Assembly: GCA_009823395.1 (NCBI GenBank)
Contig: CM020508.1
Coordinates: 2,748,015-2,812,014 of the forward strand
Source of the DNA: Thamnaconus septentrionalis
Lineage: Eukaryota; Chordata; Actinopteri; Tetraodontiformes; Monacanthidae
Length of the DNA stretch: 64,000 nt
Direction of reading: 5' to 3'
Made by a program: the position numbers and the translations under genes. Below, piece after piece: positions 24,560 to 37,300 of the stretch. The notes below the pieces were generated by a model, which saw only the letters and a program-made list of their open reading frames with translations, ran no database searches and was not told the origin of the DNA. Each line of letters opens with the position of its first letter. Position 1 is the stretch's first letter.

Positions 24560-25620
24560 CACTGACGGGCAGCTACACACACGTTTACATGCACAATCAA
24601 ATTTGGGTTTCTTTTTTTTTTTGTTGCCCCTTTTCCCCTAAAAACAAAAAAGAAAAAAAAAAAACAACAAAACAACATTTACTATCATTCCCCTTTTTCT
24701 TGCACTTTTGTCCCTGCAGAAGTCTGCGGAGATATTTTGAGATTTTCCTCCTTTTGGAGAGCAGCGGTGGTCAGACAGGAAATGATGTCGCCAGGCCACG
24801 TCTTTTTTTTTTTTCCTTAATGAACACTTCAGGCCGAACTACATCATAAAAGACCAGGATATATGCGGATTTTTTTTTTTTTTACCATGAGGAAAAACTG
24901 TCGCTGGGTTGATGGAATTTGTGCAGCTTCTGCGTCCGTTTCTTCAAACTTTTTACGAAAACGGTCGGACGTCTTCATCTTCGCTGAAACCGTCGCGGTG
25001 CGTTTACGCTTTTATCCCGAAGTCTCACGGGGGGAGTTGAGCTGAAACAATCCGCTTCACGGCGGAGGAGACCGGGCTGCAGTCAGCCCTCGGTTTCATC
25101 ACCAGGGCTCCGACGTTTCTACCTGTGATCTCAATTAAAACAACTGAGTTTTCTCCAAATTGAATAAAATCAACCACTGAGACCGAGTCTCCAGCCGGCC
25201 GGCGAGGTCCCCCTCCTTTTCCTTTACTTCTGGAGGCTGTCCCTTTGTGATGTCACACAGGAGGATGTAAACAGAGGGGTAACTGCCCCGGAGATCTGAG
25301 GAGGTTTGAAGTTGAAGCCTGCAACAGTTTTTTTGTGAAGTCTTTCATATTAAAAAAAAAAAAAATCTCTGGGAACTCATTTTTTCCCCTCCTCGTTAAT
25401 TCTTCCGGCCATCAGGATCATCTCACGCAGAAAACTCTCATTTGTGCGACTCTTAATCTGGCGGCGGTCCGCGGACAGCGAGCCGCCTCACGCTGGCTCC
25501 TTAACTGCTGACACCGCCGGCCACCAGATGATTCCCCTCTCTCCCCCACCTCTCTCTCTCTCCTCCCTGCCTCCCCCTCGCTGGGCGAGTCACCGTCTCT
25601 CCGCTGGAAGTGCGGCACGT
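24560..25620. other. Non-coding stretch
   Basis: T and A homopolymers and dispersed repeat copy b; otherwise featureless. Confidence 0.4.
25247..25282 (+). repeat. Dispersed repeat copy b (internally deleted)
   Basis: GTGATGTCAC at 25247-25256 is followed only 10 bp later by GTAAACAGAGGGGTAA at 25267-25282, as if the middle of the family element had been lost. A poly-A run follows about 70 bp downstream. Confidence 0.45.
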
Positions 25621-25624
25621 TGGC

Positions 25625-25960
25625 AGGACTCAAATTGGTGGCATTTTGTGCTCTTTAAAGGGAGAGGACTCATTAAAAGTAGCCCGGAGACGCCTCCCAA
25701 GTTTCCGGCATCATTAGCCGCAGTAACAGCAGATAAGAGAAGTTATAATTATAGATGTGGCCGAGACGTGTTGTCAATTTGGAAGTGACAGTGGCATTAA
25801 TCCCCGACCTTGTAATTGGCCCGCGGCCCCCGGCGGCGTCCTGCCTGTTTTTAATGAGTGTTACTCTCGCCGAGATGGTCACCGCTTTCAGCGAGGGCGG
25901 GATTCTGTTGTAAATCAGCCGGTAATAACGTTGTCACTTTCAAGTCTGGCTACCTTCTTT
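25625..25960. promoter_or_regulatory. Candidate conserved non-coding element
   Basis: Repeat-free, with AGTTATAATTATAGATG, GGCATTAATCCCC, TTGTAATTGGCC and GGTAATAACG words. The texture is like the other candidate enhancers. Confidence 0.4.
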
Positions 25961-26412
25961 TTTTTTCCTTCTTCTTTATTTCATTTTTTTTTTTTTTTTT
26001 TTTTTTTTCAAACTCGCTTTACGAGCAGTCGCGGCCGTAGAAATCCACCGTCGGTCCAGAATACCAAGGAGTCAGAGAAAAAGGGATTTTTTTTTTTTCT
26101 TCTGTACATTGTGCAGCTGTTATCTAATTCTTTTTATTCATTTATTTTTGGGTACAAACTGAACCTTTTTTTCTGCAAGGTGGCTGGATCGGTTCCGACC
26201 CCAATTTCATTTACAGCCGGAATCAGTCTGAATCTTTGGCAGGCAGAAGTGCTGTTGTTGGGTCGGCTCTCTCTTCCACACTTTATCTTTTAAAATAACT
26301 CAACACAGGAAACTGGACAGAACATGAGGTCCAGGCCAGTCAGAGTCCAGTAAGGAAAAACTGGGTGGGTCCTACAGCCAGGAACAGGAGGCTGTTGGCT
26401 AGCTTGTAAACA

Positions 26413-26721
<309 letters not shown>

Positions 26722-26734
26722 GAGAAGTTTGTGT

Positions 26735-27262
26735 CCTGTTCAGTGGTGCTGCCAGCCTTGTGTCACCTGTTGCGAGTGACTGAGGTCTCCGAGGATCACC
26801 CAGCATCCATGATGAAATTTAAGCAGGCCTTCAAGGCAGAAATGGAGAAACGCAAAGAAAAGACTAACGTCGCGCGGCTGAAGGTCACGACAGCTCTAGA
26901 TCCTAGGATCTGGGCCTAGGTTCAAGGACCTCAAGTGTCTAAGCAGACCTGAAAGGGCTGAGGTGTGGCACATGATCAGAACCCTGCTGAAGGAACGTGA
27001 GAACCAGAGGCCCGCACAGCCTGAAAGACCAGAAACATCAGAGCCGTGTAAGGAAAGAGCAGCTGTCATGTTTTTCCAAGAGTCTTCGTCTGATGAAGAA
27101 GACAGCCGCATGGAGAACTGCGTGGAGCGATACAGGTCAGAACCGGCTATTGATATAGAAGGCTGTCCCCAGCGTTGGTGGTCCAAACATGAAGGATCTG
27201 TGTCATTTTGGTGCCGCTGCCTATTTGTCCAGAAAAGGACCCCAGTTTTGAAGCATGGCTGA
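26735..27262 (+). pseudogene. Broken hAT (ZBED-like) transposase fragment
   Basis: Two adjacent reading frames together resemble the C-terminal part of a hAT-superfamily transposase of the ZBED type. The first (to 26907) carries [14 protein letters not shown] and a charged KAEMEKRKE helix ending in a TALDPR motif. The second (from 26921) starts FKDLKCLSR and continues to a CPQRWWSKHEG motif, which is the core of the hAT dimerisation domain. The frames are separated by a 13-bp insertion at 26908-26920 bounded by two CCTAGG copies, which shifts the frame by one. Similarity fades after 27200 and the frame stops at 27262. The N-terminal zinc-finger and catalytic parts are absent; a TA microsatellite replaces the 5' side. 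It is a dead fossil. Confidence 0.75.
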
Positions 27263-27439
27263 ACACTTTTGGGAGGGATCCCAGCTGTTGCCAGTGAGCT
27301 TCCGGGGTTGTGCTGAACTGTACGACTGTTCAGCCAAAAGGCCTTGGAGTTTTGAGAATGTAGTATTTCTGTTTTAAGAAATAAGCCAAACCAATAGGCA
27401 AAAAAAAACGTAAACCCCAGATTACCAGCATTGCAGTGA

Positions 27440-28560
27440 TTTGGCGCCGCTGGTTGCGGTGAATCGCGGGCGGATGTTTCTGCACTTCAGGCCACTTTAG
27501 CATAAAATTGCAGTCACACGGCGGCCGGAGGATCAAACGGAGAGGGGAGAAAAGGGGGCGACTCACCGTGGTGGTCCAGACCTGCGATGGGGGCGGCGGC
27601 GGCGGCGGGAAGGGGGTTAAAAAAATTAGCGATGCTCTACTGGAACGGAAGTGGCCGGCCGCGGCGCTGGCGGCCCACAGCGGAGCTCCTCTAATCAGAT
27701 GTAGCGTCGCAACGGCGGAGCGCAGCCGAGGGACTTTAACAATCAGATTAACCCCGACTCTTATATTGCGCTCAGCAGGTTTTTTTTCCCCACCGCTGCC
27801 GCCGCCACTTTGAACACTGTGTTGTTATTCCGACTTCACTCGCCCTCATAATCCTCGCCGGGGCTTTGATGACTCGTGGAATTCACGCCGTCGCCGCCCT
27901 AGTGGTCGGAAACTCCACCCAGACGCGGGCAACCTGAGTGCTAAGATGATTCTTTCTCTTCTTCTTTGGCTCCGACATTTCCAAGAGGCTCGCAGAAGCT
28001 GATTGTGTCGGTTGGCGAAGTCACACACAGAGTTTTGACGCTGGTTGAAGAGTTTTGGCAGCGGCCACAACAGTTGTTTGGCAGTGGGGGAGTGTGTGTG
28101 TGTGTGTAGAGGGGGGGGCGACCGGGGAGTGGGGGGGGGTGCAGAGACGTGGGAAGAGCCGAGAGAGCAGATTAATTAATTAAACTCTGTACATAATTCT
28201 GAGTCAATGGCCTCCCCCACACCCACCCACCCCCTCCCTCACCCCTTCCAACCGCGGCTCAGTATCCATGCACTGTTTCCCCTCTCGCTCCCCCCCCCCT
28301 CTCTTTTTCTCCCTGGATAGGCACAATATGGCGGCTTAATTAACTCCTCTCAGAGGTGAAGCAGTGCGCACCATCTGCTGCCAGGCCACGGCGTTTGTGC
28401 GACTCCCTAAATAATCCCGTTACTGCTTCAGAGCCCCGGCGGCGGAGGGACGAGGCGTTGACGCGACTTCTCAGCCACAAATCCACATTATTTTTTTCTT
28501 TTTTTTTTTTTTTTTAGAAACGCCTAAATGTTTAATTAGTTCTTTTCCGCTGCTTCTTTC
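27440..28560. other. Non-coding stretch with CpG-rich and TAAT-rich patches
   Basis: A GC-rich patch (27560-27780) contains CTCTAATCAGATG and ACAATCAGATTAACC; a second patch (28165-28420) has AGATTAATTAATTAAAC and GGCTTAATTAAC. G- and C-runs separate them. No exon is seen. Confidence 0.35.
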
Positions 28561-28699
28561 ATTGGCTGTCTTTTGATTGAAGGCCTGTTATCGAGCGAGT
28601 TTGCCTGCCTGCCTGCCTGCCTTTTTTTTTTTCATCGAGTCGTTATCTTCTTCTACCTCTGTCTCTCACCTTTTTTTTTTTTTCATCATTTGCTCGCCG

Positions 28700-29010
28700 G
28701 CTCCGTTTTTTTGCACGATGACAGAAAATTCTTTAATAAGTCTGAAGGACCACACATCGCAATCAAGGGCCGGGCTGAACTTGCCCCCAGAGCCGGCTCA
28801 TTATTTGATCTTTGTGCGTCCTAATCTGATTATCTCATTGTGGAGGTAAACTTCAGACTCAATCTTGTTAGCAGCTGGCCGAGGTGGATTACGACGGCCA
28901 CTGAGCTGGAAAATGAACTGAGCAGTTCCAGCTTTGGCCTTGCTCTCCTTTCAAGACTCTCCACCGGCCGGCGCTACTTCAGCTCCTTCTGCTTTTCTTT
29001 CTGCTGCTCC
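28700..29010. promoter_or_regulatory. Candidate conserved non-coding element
   Basis: Repeat-free with CTCATTATTTGATC, CCTAATCTGATTATCTC and TCTTTAATAAG words. Flanked by T runs and CT-rich sequence. Confidence 0.37.
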
Positions 29011-29419
29011 TTCAAACGAGATATTATCCTCAGGAAAAAGCAGATCCCCCCCCGTCCCCCAACACCACCCCAACACCCGGCCCCCCCTCACCAAACTCCC
29101 TTTTCTTTATCTCCGATCTCTCTTTAACTAACTGAGGACAATGGCTCTCCTTACCCCCCCCGACGCCCCGACCACCTCCACCAACCCGTCTCAGAAATAA
29201 AGGGGAAAAGTATATCAAATCCATCCTGACCTCTCTTAAACATTCCGTTTTTTTCCCGACCCCGCCGTGCTTACGAGGCGGCGGCGGCCAAGTGGCTTGC
29301 GAGCTGCCCGCCCACAAAAAGGCCAATCTGGCCTCCTGAAAGAGGGTTTTTAATTCAGGCCGAGCAGGCGGCTGGAGGAGAGGTATGCAGCGTCTCCATC
29401 CTCGTCCTAAATGAAGAGG

Positions 29420-30020
29420 GTTGTTTTTTTTTAGGGTGGTGGTGGTGGTGGTGGTGGGGGGGTCTCTCTCTCCCTCCCCTCCTTCTTCTTCTTCTTCTCC
29501 TTCTTCTTCTTCTTCTTCTCCTCTCGCCTGCTCCCCCCCCCTCACGCCCTCCTCCTTAAATTATGCAAATGCCTCAGATGTGTGGTCCTGCTTAAGACAC
29601 TCAGTTTTGCTTGTGGTCTTATTGCGGTATTGAGTGCCTTTACAGTGAATGCACACCACAAAAAGTCCCCCCCTAAAGGCTGAATGGAGTTCAAAGCGCT
29701 GAAAAGACAAAAAGGGGCCTAAGCTGGGATTTTTTTTTTTTTTTTTTTTTTATGTACACTGAAAAGAAGAATAAAATATAAGTTCCCTATTGGTGCCTGT
29801 TATGGCAGTGGCAGCCACATTAAAGCATTATGTTACGGCATAAAGGCTTCCTCCCCCCCCCCTCTCTCCTCTTACTTGCGCACCATATGTGAAGAAGAAG
29901 AAGAAGAAGGAGAAGGAGAAGGAGAAGAAAACGGGGAATAATTTAGGGAGGCGGGCGAGTTTGTAACACAAACCGCCGAATGCTCTTTTTTTTGGAGGCG
30001 CCATTGAGGGGAACAAGGAT
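29420..30020. other. Repeat-rich stretch
   Basis: GGT, CTT and GAA repeats and T runs; the small segment 29555-29590 contains an octamer word, ATTATGCAAAT. Confidence 0.4.
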
Positions 30021-30029
30021 CTCAGGAGG

Positions 30030-30300
30030 GGTTATATTCGATCAGGTTTTCTGCCTCAATAGCTTCTAATCACTGCTAAAGTATTGAGCACTACACAGAG
30101 AAGAGAGCTTCTAAGGAGGCTAATCAGCAGGTTTTCTCCCTATTATCGCCTCCCGTCTGAGGGCAACAGCGCCCACAAGTACCCCCTTCTATTGATTATC
30201 TGGACGGGAATTTAAATATTAATACGCTGGCCGGCGCTGCTTGGCACTCTCTCCAGAGCCGGGCTGCATGGCAAAGCACTCATTCCCCAGATTAAAAACC
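30030..30300. promoter_or_regulatory. Candidate conserved non-coding element
   Basis: Repeat-free with TTCTAATCACTGC, GGCTAATCAGCAGG, TATTGATTATCTGG and TTTAAATATTAATACG. Dense OTX/homeodomain-type TAATC words. Confidence 0.4.
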
Positions 30301-32270
30301 CCCTCATCCTTTCTTTCTTGAAAAAAAAAAAAAAAAAAAAAAAACAGAAGCAGCTCTGCTCTCTTTTCAGCTAGGAGAAATTTAAAATAAGAACTTAAAG
30401 GGAGACGGGGGGAAGACTCGGAAAAAGAAAGAGGCCGGAGCTCCTCTTCCTCCTCCAGGCCGACTCTGGCTGGGAGGAAGACGCAGGAACGACGCGGAAG
30501 CCGCTAAGAACCGAGACTGTTTGGCTGGTCAAGTAAAAACCAAACAAACAAAAAACAAAACGAAACAAGGCTTTCAATTAGCTTTTAGCCCGTTTTAGCA
30601 TGAGGGCCGTGAGAGGAAATAAGGGGAGACAGAATCAGGAGCGCTAGCGGCCAATGTTGGTGCAATGTCTCCTGCTGGTTTTTGTTTTTTTTCGTTTTTT
30701 TTGCTTTTTTTTCCCCCCCTTTGCATCCCTGACACCCCAAAGAGCCACTCGACCTCGCCGGCGAGCACATTTGCCTCCGGGGGGGGCTGCGACGGCGGCG
30801 GCGGCGGCGGTTTTCGGCGGCGCGGAGGCGACACAAAGTGTGTTGACATCAGCATCGGTGGATGCAAAAGTTACGGCCCCACTTGACACGCAATGAGTGT
30901 GGTGCCACAATGGGAGAGACGGAGAGCGCGCAGAGTGGCGAGCGGGAGGTTTTGTTGGGGGGGGAGCGAACGAGGCGTGAGCTGGAATTTAGCGAGCACT
31001 CGCATTAGCGTCGCTTGGATAAACGTCATATTGGCCCCCAAAAAAAACACTGGAAGCTGCGCCCAATTCATTTTATAAGTGAAAAAAAATCTGCAAAACA
31101 CGTGAGAGCAAAATATTAAAAACAAGCATGAAGTTGAACGTTGAAAACTTGAACACATTCGTATGTGTTTCCAGTTATTCTTTCCCCAGATTTCACAATT
31201 ATAATTAGCCAAAAAAAAAAAGCCCTCATAAATGACATCACAAAGGGCACTGGCAAGTCGTACGCCACTTGAATGGACACGTCTGTGATGTTTTCACGGC
31301 TGACGTTCTGAGTTCGGATCCTGCTGTCAATCCTCCCAGAGCCTCATAATAAAGAGATCAACACAAAGCGTCAGACAAACAGTTTAGCGCCTTGTTCGGC
31401 TCTGGCCTCGTACAGCGGCAACCGCGTCCACTACAGCACCTGCCCTCATTTGTATTCGCTCTGGCAGAAAGTTCGCAGAGAGCAAATAAAACCAGTTAAT
31501 CAGCTCTTTTCACCACGGAGCGACGGAAATGCTGCCGAGTCTGGAGCCGATCCACGGTGGGAGGATGGAAGGACCACAGTCGGTAGCGCTAACAATTAAC
31601 TTTCTAAATTACAAAAATATTACTGCATAACAACATAGTGCCGGTAAAATAAACAATAACGGGATGATGTAAAAACACAGAATGCACCCCTTAGCCAACA
31701 AAAACTACAAGGGAAAAACATTTTTAATTTCCATTTTGCCAGAGGGTAAAAAAAAAGATTGAATTTGCTCCATGGTCTGTTTTGGTAATGTGACAAATCA
31801 GTTGGAATTTACTCGCATGTGCACCTCAGAAACTATCAGAAACAAAAAATATTGAGAAACCCCAGCAGCATCCACGCTAACAACGACACAAGCTACTACT
31901 GCCAGCTATCAGCAACCCTGACGTTAGCTCCTCACAGGGTCCAGTCCTGGTCCGGTACTACAGTGTGTGTACGACGTGAATTAGCAGGCAGCGTTAGCGT
32001 CGAGCCTGGTCAGCGGCGCTTCGCCGACGCCGATCTTCTTGCACAATTGTTGAACTGTCCCCAAAATGTTGCGCTCTGCTGCTTATTAAAGAAACATGGG
32101 AGCAACACGTCCGGCCTTTTGGTCCTTGACAGCATCATTTACACCTGCTGGCTGCACTCTGGGCAGACAACTTTTATCCCATCCCACGCCGCTGCCACCA
32201 CCACCAGCAAAGTTGCTAATTCCTCGTACGTCCTAATTATCCGACCTGGTTTCCGAGTGTTACACAGCTT
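30300..32270. other. Non-coding stretch
   Basis: Poly-A (30321-30344), GC-rich patch (30770-30830) and dispersed repeat remnant c. An open frame at 31819-32277 has no recognisable family and atypical composition, so I do not call it a gene. Confidence 0.4.
31233..31253 (+). repeat. Possible dispersed repeat copy c (short)
   Basis: TGACATCACAAAGGGCACTG matches the corresponding block of copy a at 18 of 20 positions. The other landmark blocks are not seen, so this could be chance or a remnant. Confidence 0.25.
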
Positions 32271-32274
32271 CCCC

Positions 32275-32670
32275 TGATTAAGGCCGAGCACCTCTTCATA
32301 CACCTCTGCCACACGATAATGTGACAGCAGAGGCCATTAATGCGGGAGCACAGAGGTCATTAGCATCGCTCGGCAGTGTAGCATAAAGTAATCACCTCCT
32401 GAGACCTGTCACCCGTGACGTGCCGTCCTCCCCCTGTGGTTATTCTCAACACGTGTAAGGTCACTTAATGATTGTGGACACAGATATCTGACCAGGGGAG
32501 CGCTCTGGCAGCTGATTATGCTCCGCTTCCCCGACACTTCTTAACCAGCCAGCAAATGACAAGGCCCGCCCGCCCGCCCGTCGGGGATTCTCAAGACCGC
32601 TCGCTGTTCATCAAAGACACTTGGACGAGAGCAGCAGCCTGGCCGCAAATTGAGATTTGGCCTGCACGCG
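32275..32670. promoter_or_regulatory. Candidate conserved non-coding element
   Basis: Repeat-free with CTGATTAAGGCC, GGCCATTAATGCGG, GGTCATTAGCATCG and AGCTGATTATGC words. Confidence 0.37.
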
Positions 32671-33376
32671 TGAGATTCTGTTGTTGCTTTTTTTTTTTTT
32701 CCTTCCCCCTGTAAAATTCCCACCTTACAGATGAGGTTCACTGAACATATTTCAGGAAAAAAATGAAGAGGTGCATTACGCACGTCTTGCCATTTTCGTA
32801 GTGGCCACTGGCCGTCAAAGCCGGTAACAAATTTCTGTCATTTCGAAAATGACCCGTGTTTCTTAGTTCATTGCTGACATGCTGCTGGGTCGCTTGAGGT
32901 CATTGGCACAAACTGAAATAAACAGCATGGAAATCTACGCAACACAACATCAAACTTGACATCACTGAATATTTCCTCAAAACATTACAAACCCGCAGGT
33001 CATTCCCCTCAAACCCCAACAGTCACTTTAGCAGCTGCCAGTGTGTGCGGCCTCTTCCTCCTGCTCTTCTTCTGTGGTTCCTTCTTGAGTGTTTGATGAA
33101 GTTGCTTCTTGCTCTTATCTCCTGTCTCCTCGTCCATTAGGGAAGCTTCCTCTGGTATCCTCTGAAATTTTAAGAACAAGTTTCTTAAAGGTTAAAAGTT
33201 GACTCTGAGGCCTGGGTATACACTGGGTATACCCCCAGTGGTGTACCCACCTTCCAATATGTGGTATATTTGTTTGCATTTGTAATTTTCTATTTTTCTT
33301 TTTTTTTTTTTAAATGTCCCCATTAAGCTGATGCCCGGTTGACCAAAAGGCTTCCTGGGGTCGAGAGGTCTTAATT
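32670..33376. other. Non-coding stretch
   Basis: Includes a short palindrome-like segment near 33211-33245 (CACTGGG and CCCAGTG arms) and a T run. No gene is seen. Confidence 0.4.
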
Positions 33377-33384
33377 ACATACGA

Positions 33385-33679
33385 CATAGATGTCAAACTC
33401 TGGCCCGCGGGCCAAATTTGGACCGCAGTGTCATTATAGTTGTCCCGCCGGTGTTATACAGCACAATGTAACCACTAATACTTCAAATCCCAGAATGCTG
33501 TGCTGGTATTTTGGCGCGTCAATCAGGACAGGACGTTCATTAAAGGACATTAATATTACTTCATTAGTTTATTGTTGCTATTTTACTTTTTAAATGTATT
33601 ATTAGCCCGTGGAATAACAAGTTACTCCGTCCAAGTTTGACTTTTTGGCCCCGATGAGTGTTTGAGTTTGACGCCCCTG
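33385..33679. mobile_element. Non-autonomous hAT-type MITE (295 bp) with 8-bp target-site duplication
   Basis: The element begins CATAGATGTCAAACTC and ends GAGTTTGACGCCCCTG, so its ends are inverted repeats matching at 12 of 16 positions, with GTCAAACTC identical. It is flanked by a perfect 8-bp duplication, ACATACGA, at 33377-33384 and 33680-33687. An 8-bp duplication and CAGGGG-type ends are the signature of hAT transposons. The ends resemble the widespread fish and vertebrate repeat beginning CAGGGGTGTCAAACTC, and the left part has the typical GGCCCGCGGGCC segment. There is no transposase ORF inside. Confidence 0.88.
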
Positions 33680-33687
33680 ACATACGA

Positions 33688-36600
33688 CATGAAACACATT
33701 TCAATGTGTTTTATTATGACAGGAGACAGTAACAAGGCAGAACAAAAAAAGGGGAAATCCCGCACAGTTTAGCACAATCATTTTTTTTTCCCTCTCTCTC
33801 TCTTACTTTTTGAAGCAGGTTTTTGCATTTTGTTGGATTTTGCATTGGGAAATTTCCTCAGTCCATCGTAATTATCGATCACCTGCCGATATCTTTGGCC
33901 AGTTTTAGCGAGATGAGCATCGACCGCCTTTCAAATGACGCGACGGTGGCCATCTGCATTTCGTCACTCGCGTTTGCGAGTGTGCGGCAACGACCTGATT
34001 GGATCAAAGCGGGCCAATCCTCCAGATCAAAAACAAAGCAAAGTTCCTTTAAGTAGCTTCAAGGGAGCGTGTTTAACGTCCGTATTCCCGCAGGAAGAGC
34101 GAACAAAAGGAGACGACGCTGACAGTTGGCCAGGGATGACAAAGAAAGATACAAAAGAGAACATCGCACCGCAAGGATACATCATGGCGGCGGATGCCTC
34201 TTCCTTCTCGGGAATGGCATCCGAGTCATTTCTCTTTGAGCGGCGGGAATGATGTTCGCAACCATCCATCACAGGGGGGCGACGTAATGGAGGTCGGCAA
34301 AGTCGGAGTAGACTTGGACACTCCGGGGAGCTCATTACCGGACCTATTAATCTGTGATTTGACCCCTGCGAGAGCACTACCCAGCCTCAGAACTGCACCC
34401 GTGCTTCCTTAATCCAAAGATAAGAAAAAGATAAATAAAAAAAAATAAAAAAAAACCTCTCCTGTGTCTCGAGGATCAGCGCTTCCAATTCGAGACAACA
34501 AAGCAGAGAAATAACATCAATGCCTCAGATTAGTTTGTTCTCACTCGCGGATAAAAGCGAGTTGATACATTTCTAAGTGCAACTTGAGTGCTTTGAAAAT
34601 GAACTCCGAGCCGACGCTAAATTATTGATACTCTGCAGAAAAATCTTCATGTTTATGTCGGGCGCCTAGCCGCCGCGCAAACGGAAAAAAAAAAACCAAG
34701 CCGAGGGGGGAATCACCTTTGTTAGCGAGCAGAAGGAGGAGTAGCTGGCTAGCGAGCGAGCAAGCGGGCGCTCACCACTTCCCCTCCAAAGCAGAGTCCT
34801 CCTGCCACGCTGCGTCTGCACCCTTCCTCCAGGGGTGCTTGTCTCCTTGTTAGCGCTCTGCTGTTGAGCTCAGCACTTTGCCAAGTCAAAAACAATGTCA
34901 TGCCTCCGAGGCCCGTGTGTCTCTCTGTCCTTTTCGCGGGTGCGTCTCCCATTAAATTCCCCCCTCGTGCAGCCGACAATTAGACGCAGGTATTATGCGG
35001 TGTGCTGTCTGATGTGGACTCAGAGTTTCTTTCGTCAATGATGCACCTTTTGCCGCCGCCTCTCCCGGACACGCTTCCGTTCGCGGGGAAAGAACCCCCT
35101 CAGGTTACAGCCGGCGCCTTCTGTTATGAAAGGTAACCGTTAGATTGTGGCACCGCAACACCGACCATTAGCTCCCCGTTTCCTGGCACTCCTCCTTTGT
35201 CTTGAAATGTTGTTCTCTCCATCGCCAGCCAATCAGACAACTCTGAAGCGAGCCGAGTGTCTTTATGCCGCTCGGCAGCTCCGTCGAAGGGGCTTCACAG
35301 TCTGACACAACTGCTGAATGTTTGCTGAGACTGGAGGAAGCCAGATACTCCGGAGGACAAGCGCTACATTCAAACACATCATCTACCGTGCGAGCAAAAG
35401 TTGATTCAGCTGAGTGCTGTAAACTATAAATATAGACATATGAAATAAAAATGTTCGAAATGTTGGAGCAATATGACCGAGTTCCAAGTGTTTTCTCTTT
35501 AGATGCGCGATGAGAACCACGGAAAGTCTTGATTTGATTTAAGTAAATTGTCTGCTGCTTTGATCAAATATTGCTGTCAGTGTATTTTAATTGATGTATA
35601 TTTACACCCCTGGCAGCATTATCACAGCACTGGCATCCGCAAAAAAAAAAAAAACTCACCAGAGTTTATGGAACCGGTGCTTTTAAACTTTTTTAGTTTT
35701 AAGGCCAAAACTTAGGGTGCACCAAATGCTAACCTAGCTTGCCCCTCATTGGATTCACGGGGGTAATAGTCAATAAGCCAGAAGGTCACTGTGGAACAAA
35801 TGGCAAACAAACTATTTTGGTACTGTGCCTGAGCTCATGGTAAAGCAACATAAACCATGACTTGTAAAATGTGACTTTAAAAATGGTGACCAACTTTCAG
35901 CTGTTTGCTTGGGCGGCTAAGTGAACGGCTCAGTGCGGCCGAAGTGAGATGGTTTTTGCAGCAGGTCGGTTGTTGGTGAGATGGTTTCCGGACAGCCGGA
36001 CGTCCAGGTGAGCTCGGCAGCCTCTGATTCACTTGAAAAAGTTTCCTCTCCCCACTTTTTCAGACACCCGCATGTTGATGTTTTGTCTCTGAGTGGGCCG
36101 GCCTGTTGTTGGATGTTCACTCTGGAGGTCGGCAAGGGCTCTTTGCCAGGTAGCGGGTTAAGAAATGAGGACGCAGGACGGACACTCGGCTTCAAAATGA
36201 CTCTCGCTGAAACCCCCCTGGCTTTGATTTCCCTCCTCAGATGGCTGGAATAGAGGATAGAGGGGGGGAAAAAAAAAAGGGGGGGACAGTTATACATATT
36301 TCAAGGCCCGAGGCTCCACAAAGGGACTTTGGAATAAAGAGGTATGAACCTTTTGAACTAAACAAAGGTCCATCACCCACATTTCAGATCAGATGTGCTA
36401 TGTAGTAAAAGTCGAGGGATGTGGAGGGAGATGGGAGCGGAACCAGCATGCCCTTGCAGACAGGTTGTCTGAGTGTTTGTCTGTGTGCATCCCATGACCC
36501 CCATCTCGCCCCCTGTGCCTCCCTCTCCAACCCACGGGTCCGCCGAAAAACAAAAAAAAAAAAAAAAAAAAAAAAAACAAGCAAAGAGAGCCCGGGCAGC

Positions 36601-37300
36601 GTCGCACATCTGTGGGCCTCTTTGAATTGTGAACCGTGAGGCTCAGGACAACCACGACCAACGACAGCAGCAGGCGGTATCGCTTGCATTAGCTTGATTA
36701 AAGTGGTCGGCGGACGCGGGGGCACTTGCGCTCTCACAATGCCAGATGAAAGAGTCGTCAGAGGGGATCCGTCTCTGCTCTCAGCAGAGGTCAACAAAGG
36801 ACCAAACAAGACGAGAGTGGAAGCAATCGAAAAAAAAGCTTCTTTGCCAAAATGATCTCTAATTGGCCCTTTCTTCCCCCGGCGCGGATCAGTCGTACAG
36901 TTTTGGCGGCGACGCTCGACTTGCCCACAATTCTGCCTCTAAAAGCTTCTTCTGAAAGCGGCTCTACTCCAAAAGAAGTGACCATTACCTCAAATTCGAC
37001 TGTGGAAAGAAGAAGGAAACAGAAGAAGCTCAACCTGGAGAATTCATCGGGGGGGGGAAAGAGAGATTTTCCAATAGCGGCGCCGCATTTATTCATCGCG
37101 AGCAATTGAGTTGCATTTGTTTAATAAGGAGGAGGAGGGGGAAAAAAAAAATACCCCGCAGTCAAAGGGAGCAGATGACACATAATTTAAAAAAAAAAAA
37201 AAAAAAAAAAACAGGCCTCCGAGAATTGCGCTCGTGTATCTTTTAAAGAATTGCAGATTTTAAAAAAAAAAAAAAAAAAGATCAAGATGCGACAGCGCTT
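33688..37300. other. Non-coding stretch with possible regulatory patches
   Basis: Patches of normal complexity lie at 34160-34400 (TCATTACCGGACCTATTAATC), 34540-34640, 35970-36250 and 36835-37110. They are separated by A and T runs (36544-36577, 37188-37211). No exon is supported. Confidence 0.35.

Noticed and set aside
24101..24849. polyGln and polyAla open frames of 159 and 191 codons
   Set aside because: Driven by the CTG/CCG tract; the flanking residues resemble no protein.
31260..31340. Possible second tRNA-like SINE with a GAGTTCGGATCC word
   Set aside because: Only a B-box-like word is present; no A-box at the right spacing.
31819..32277. 152-codon open frame
   Set aside because: No recognisable domain, no splice context and stop-poor composition only. 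It could be chance in 64 kb of six frames.
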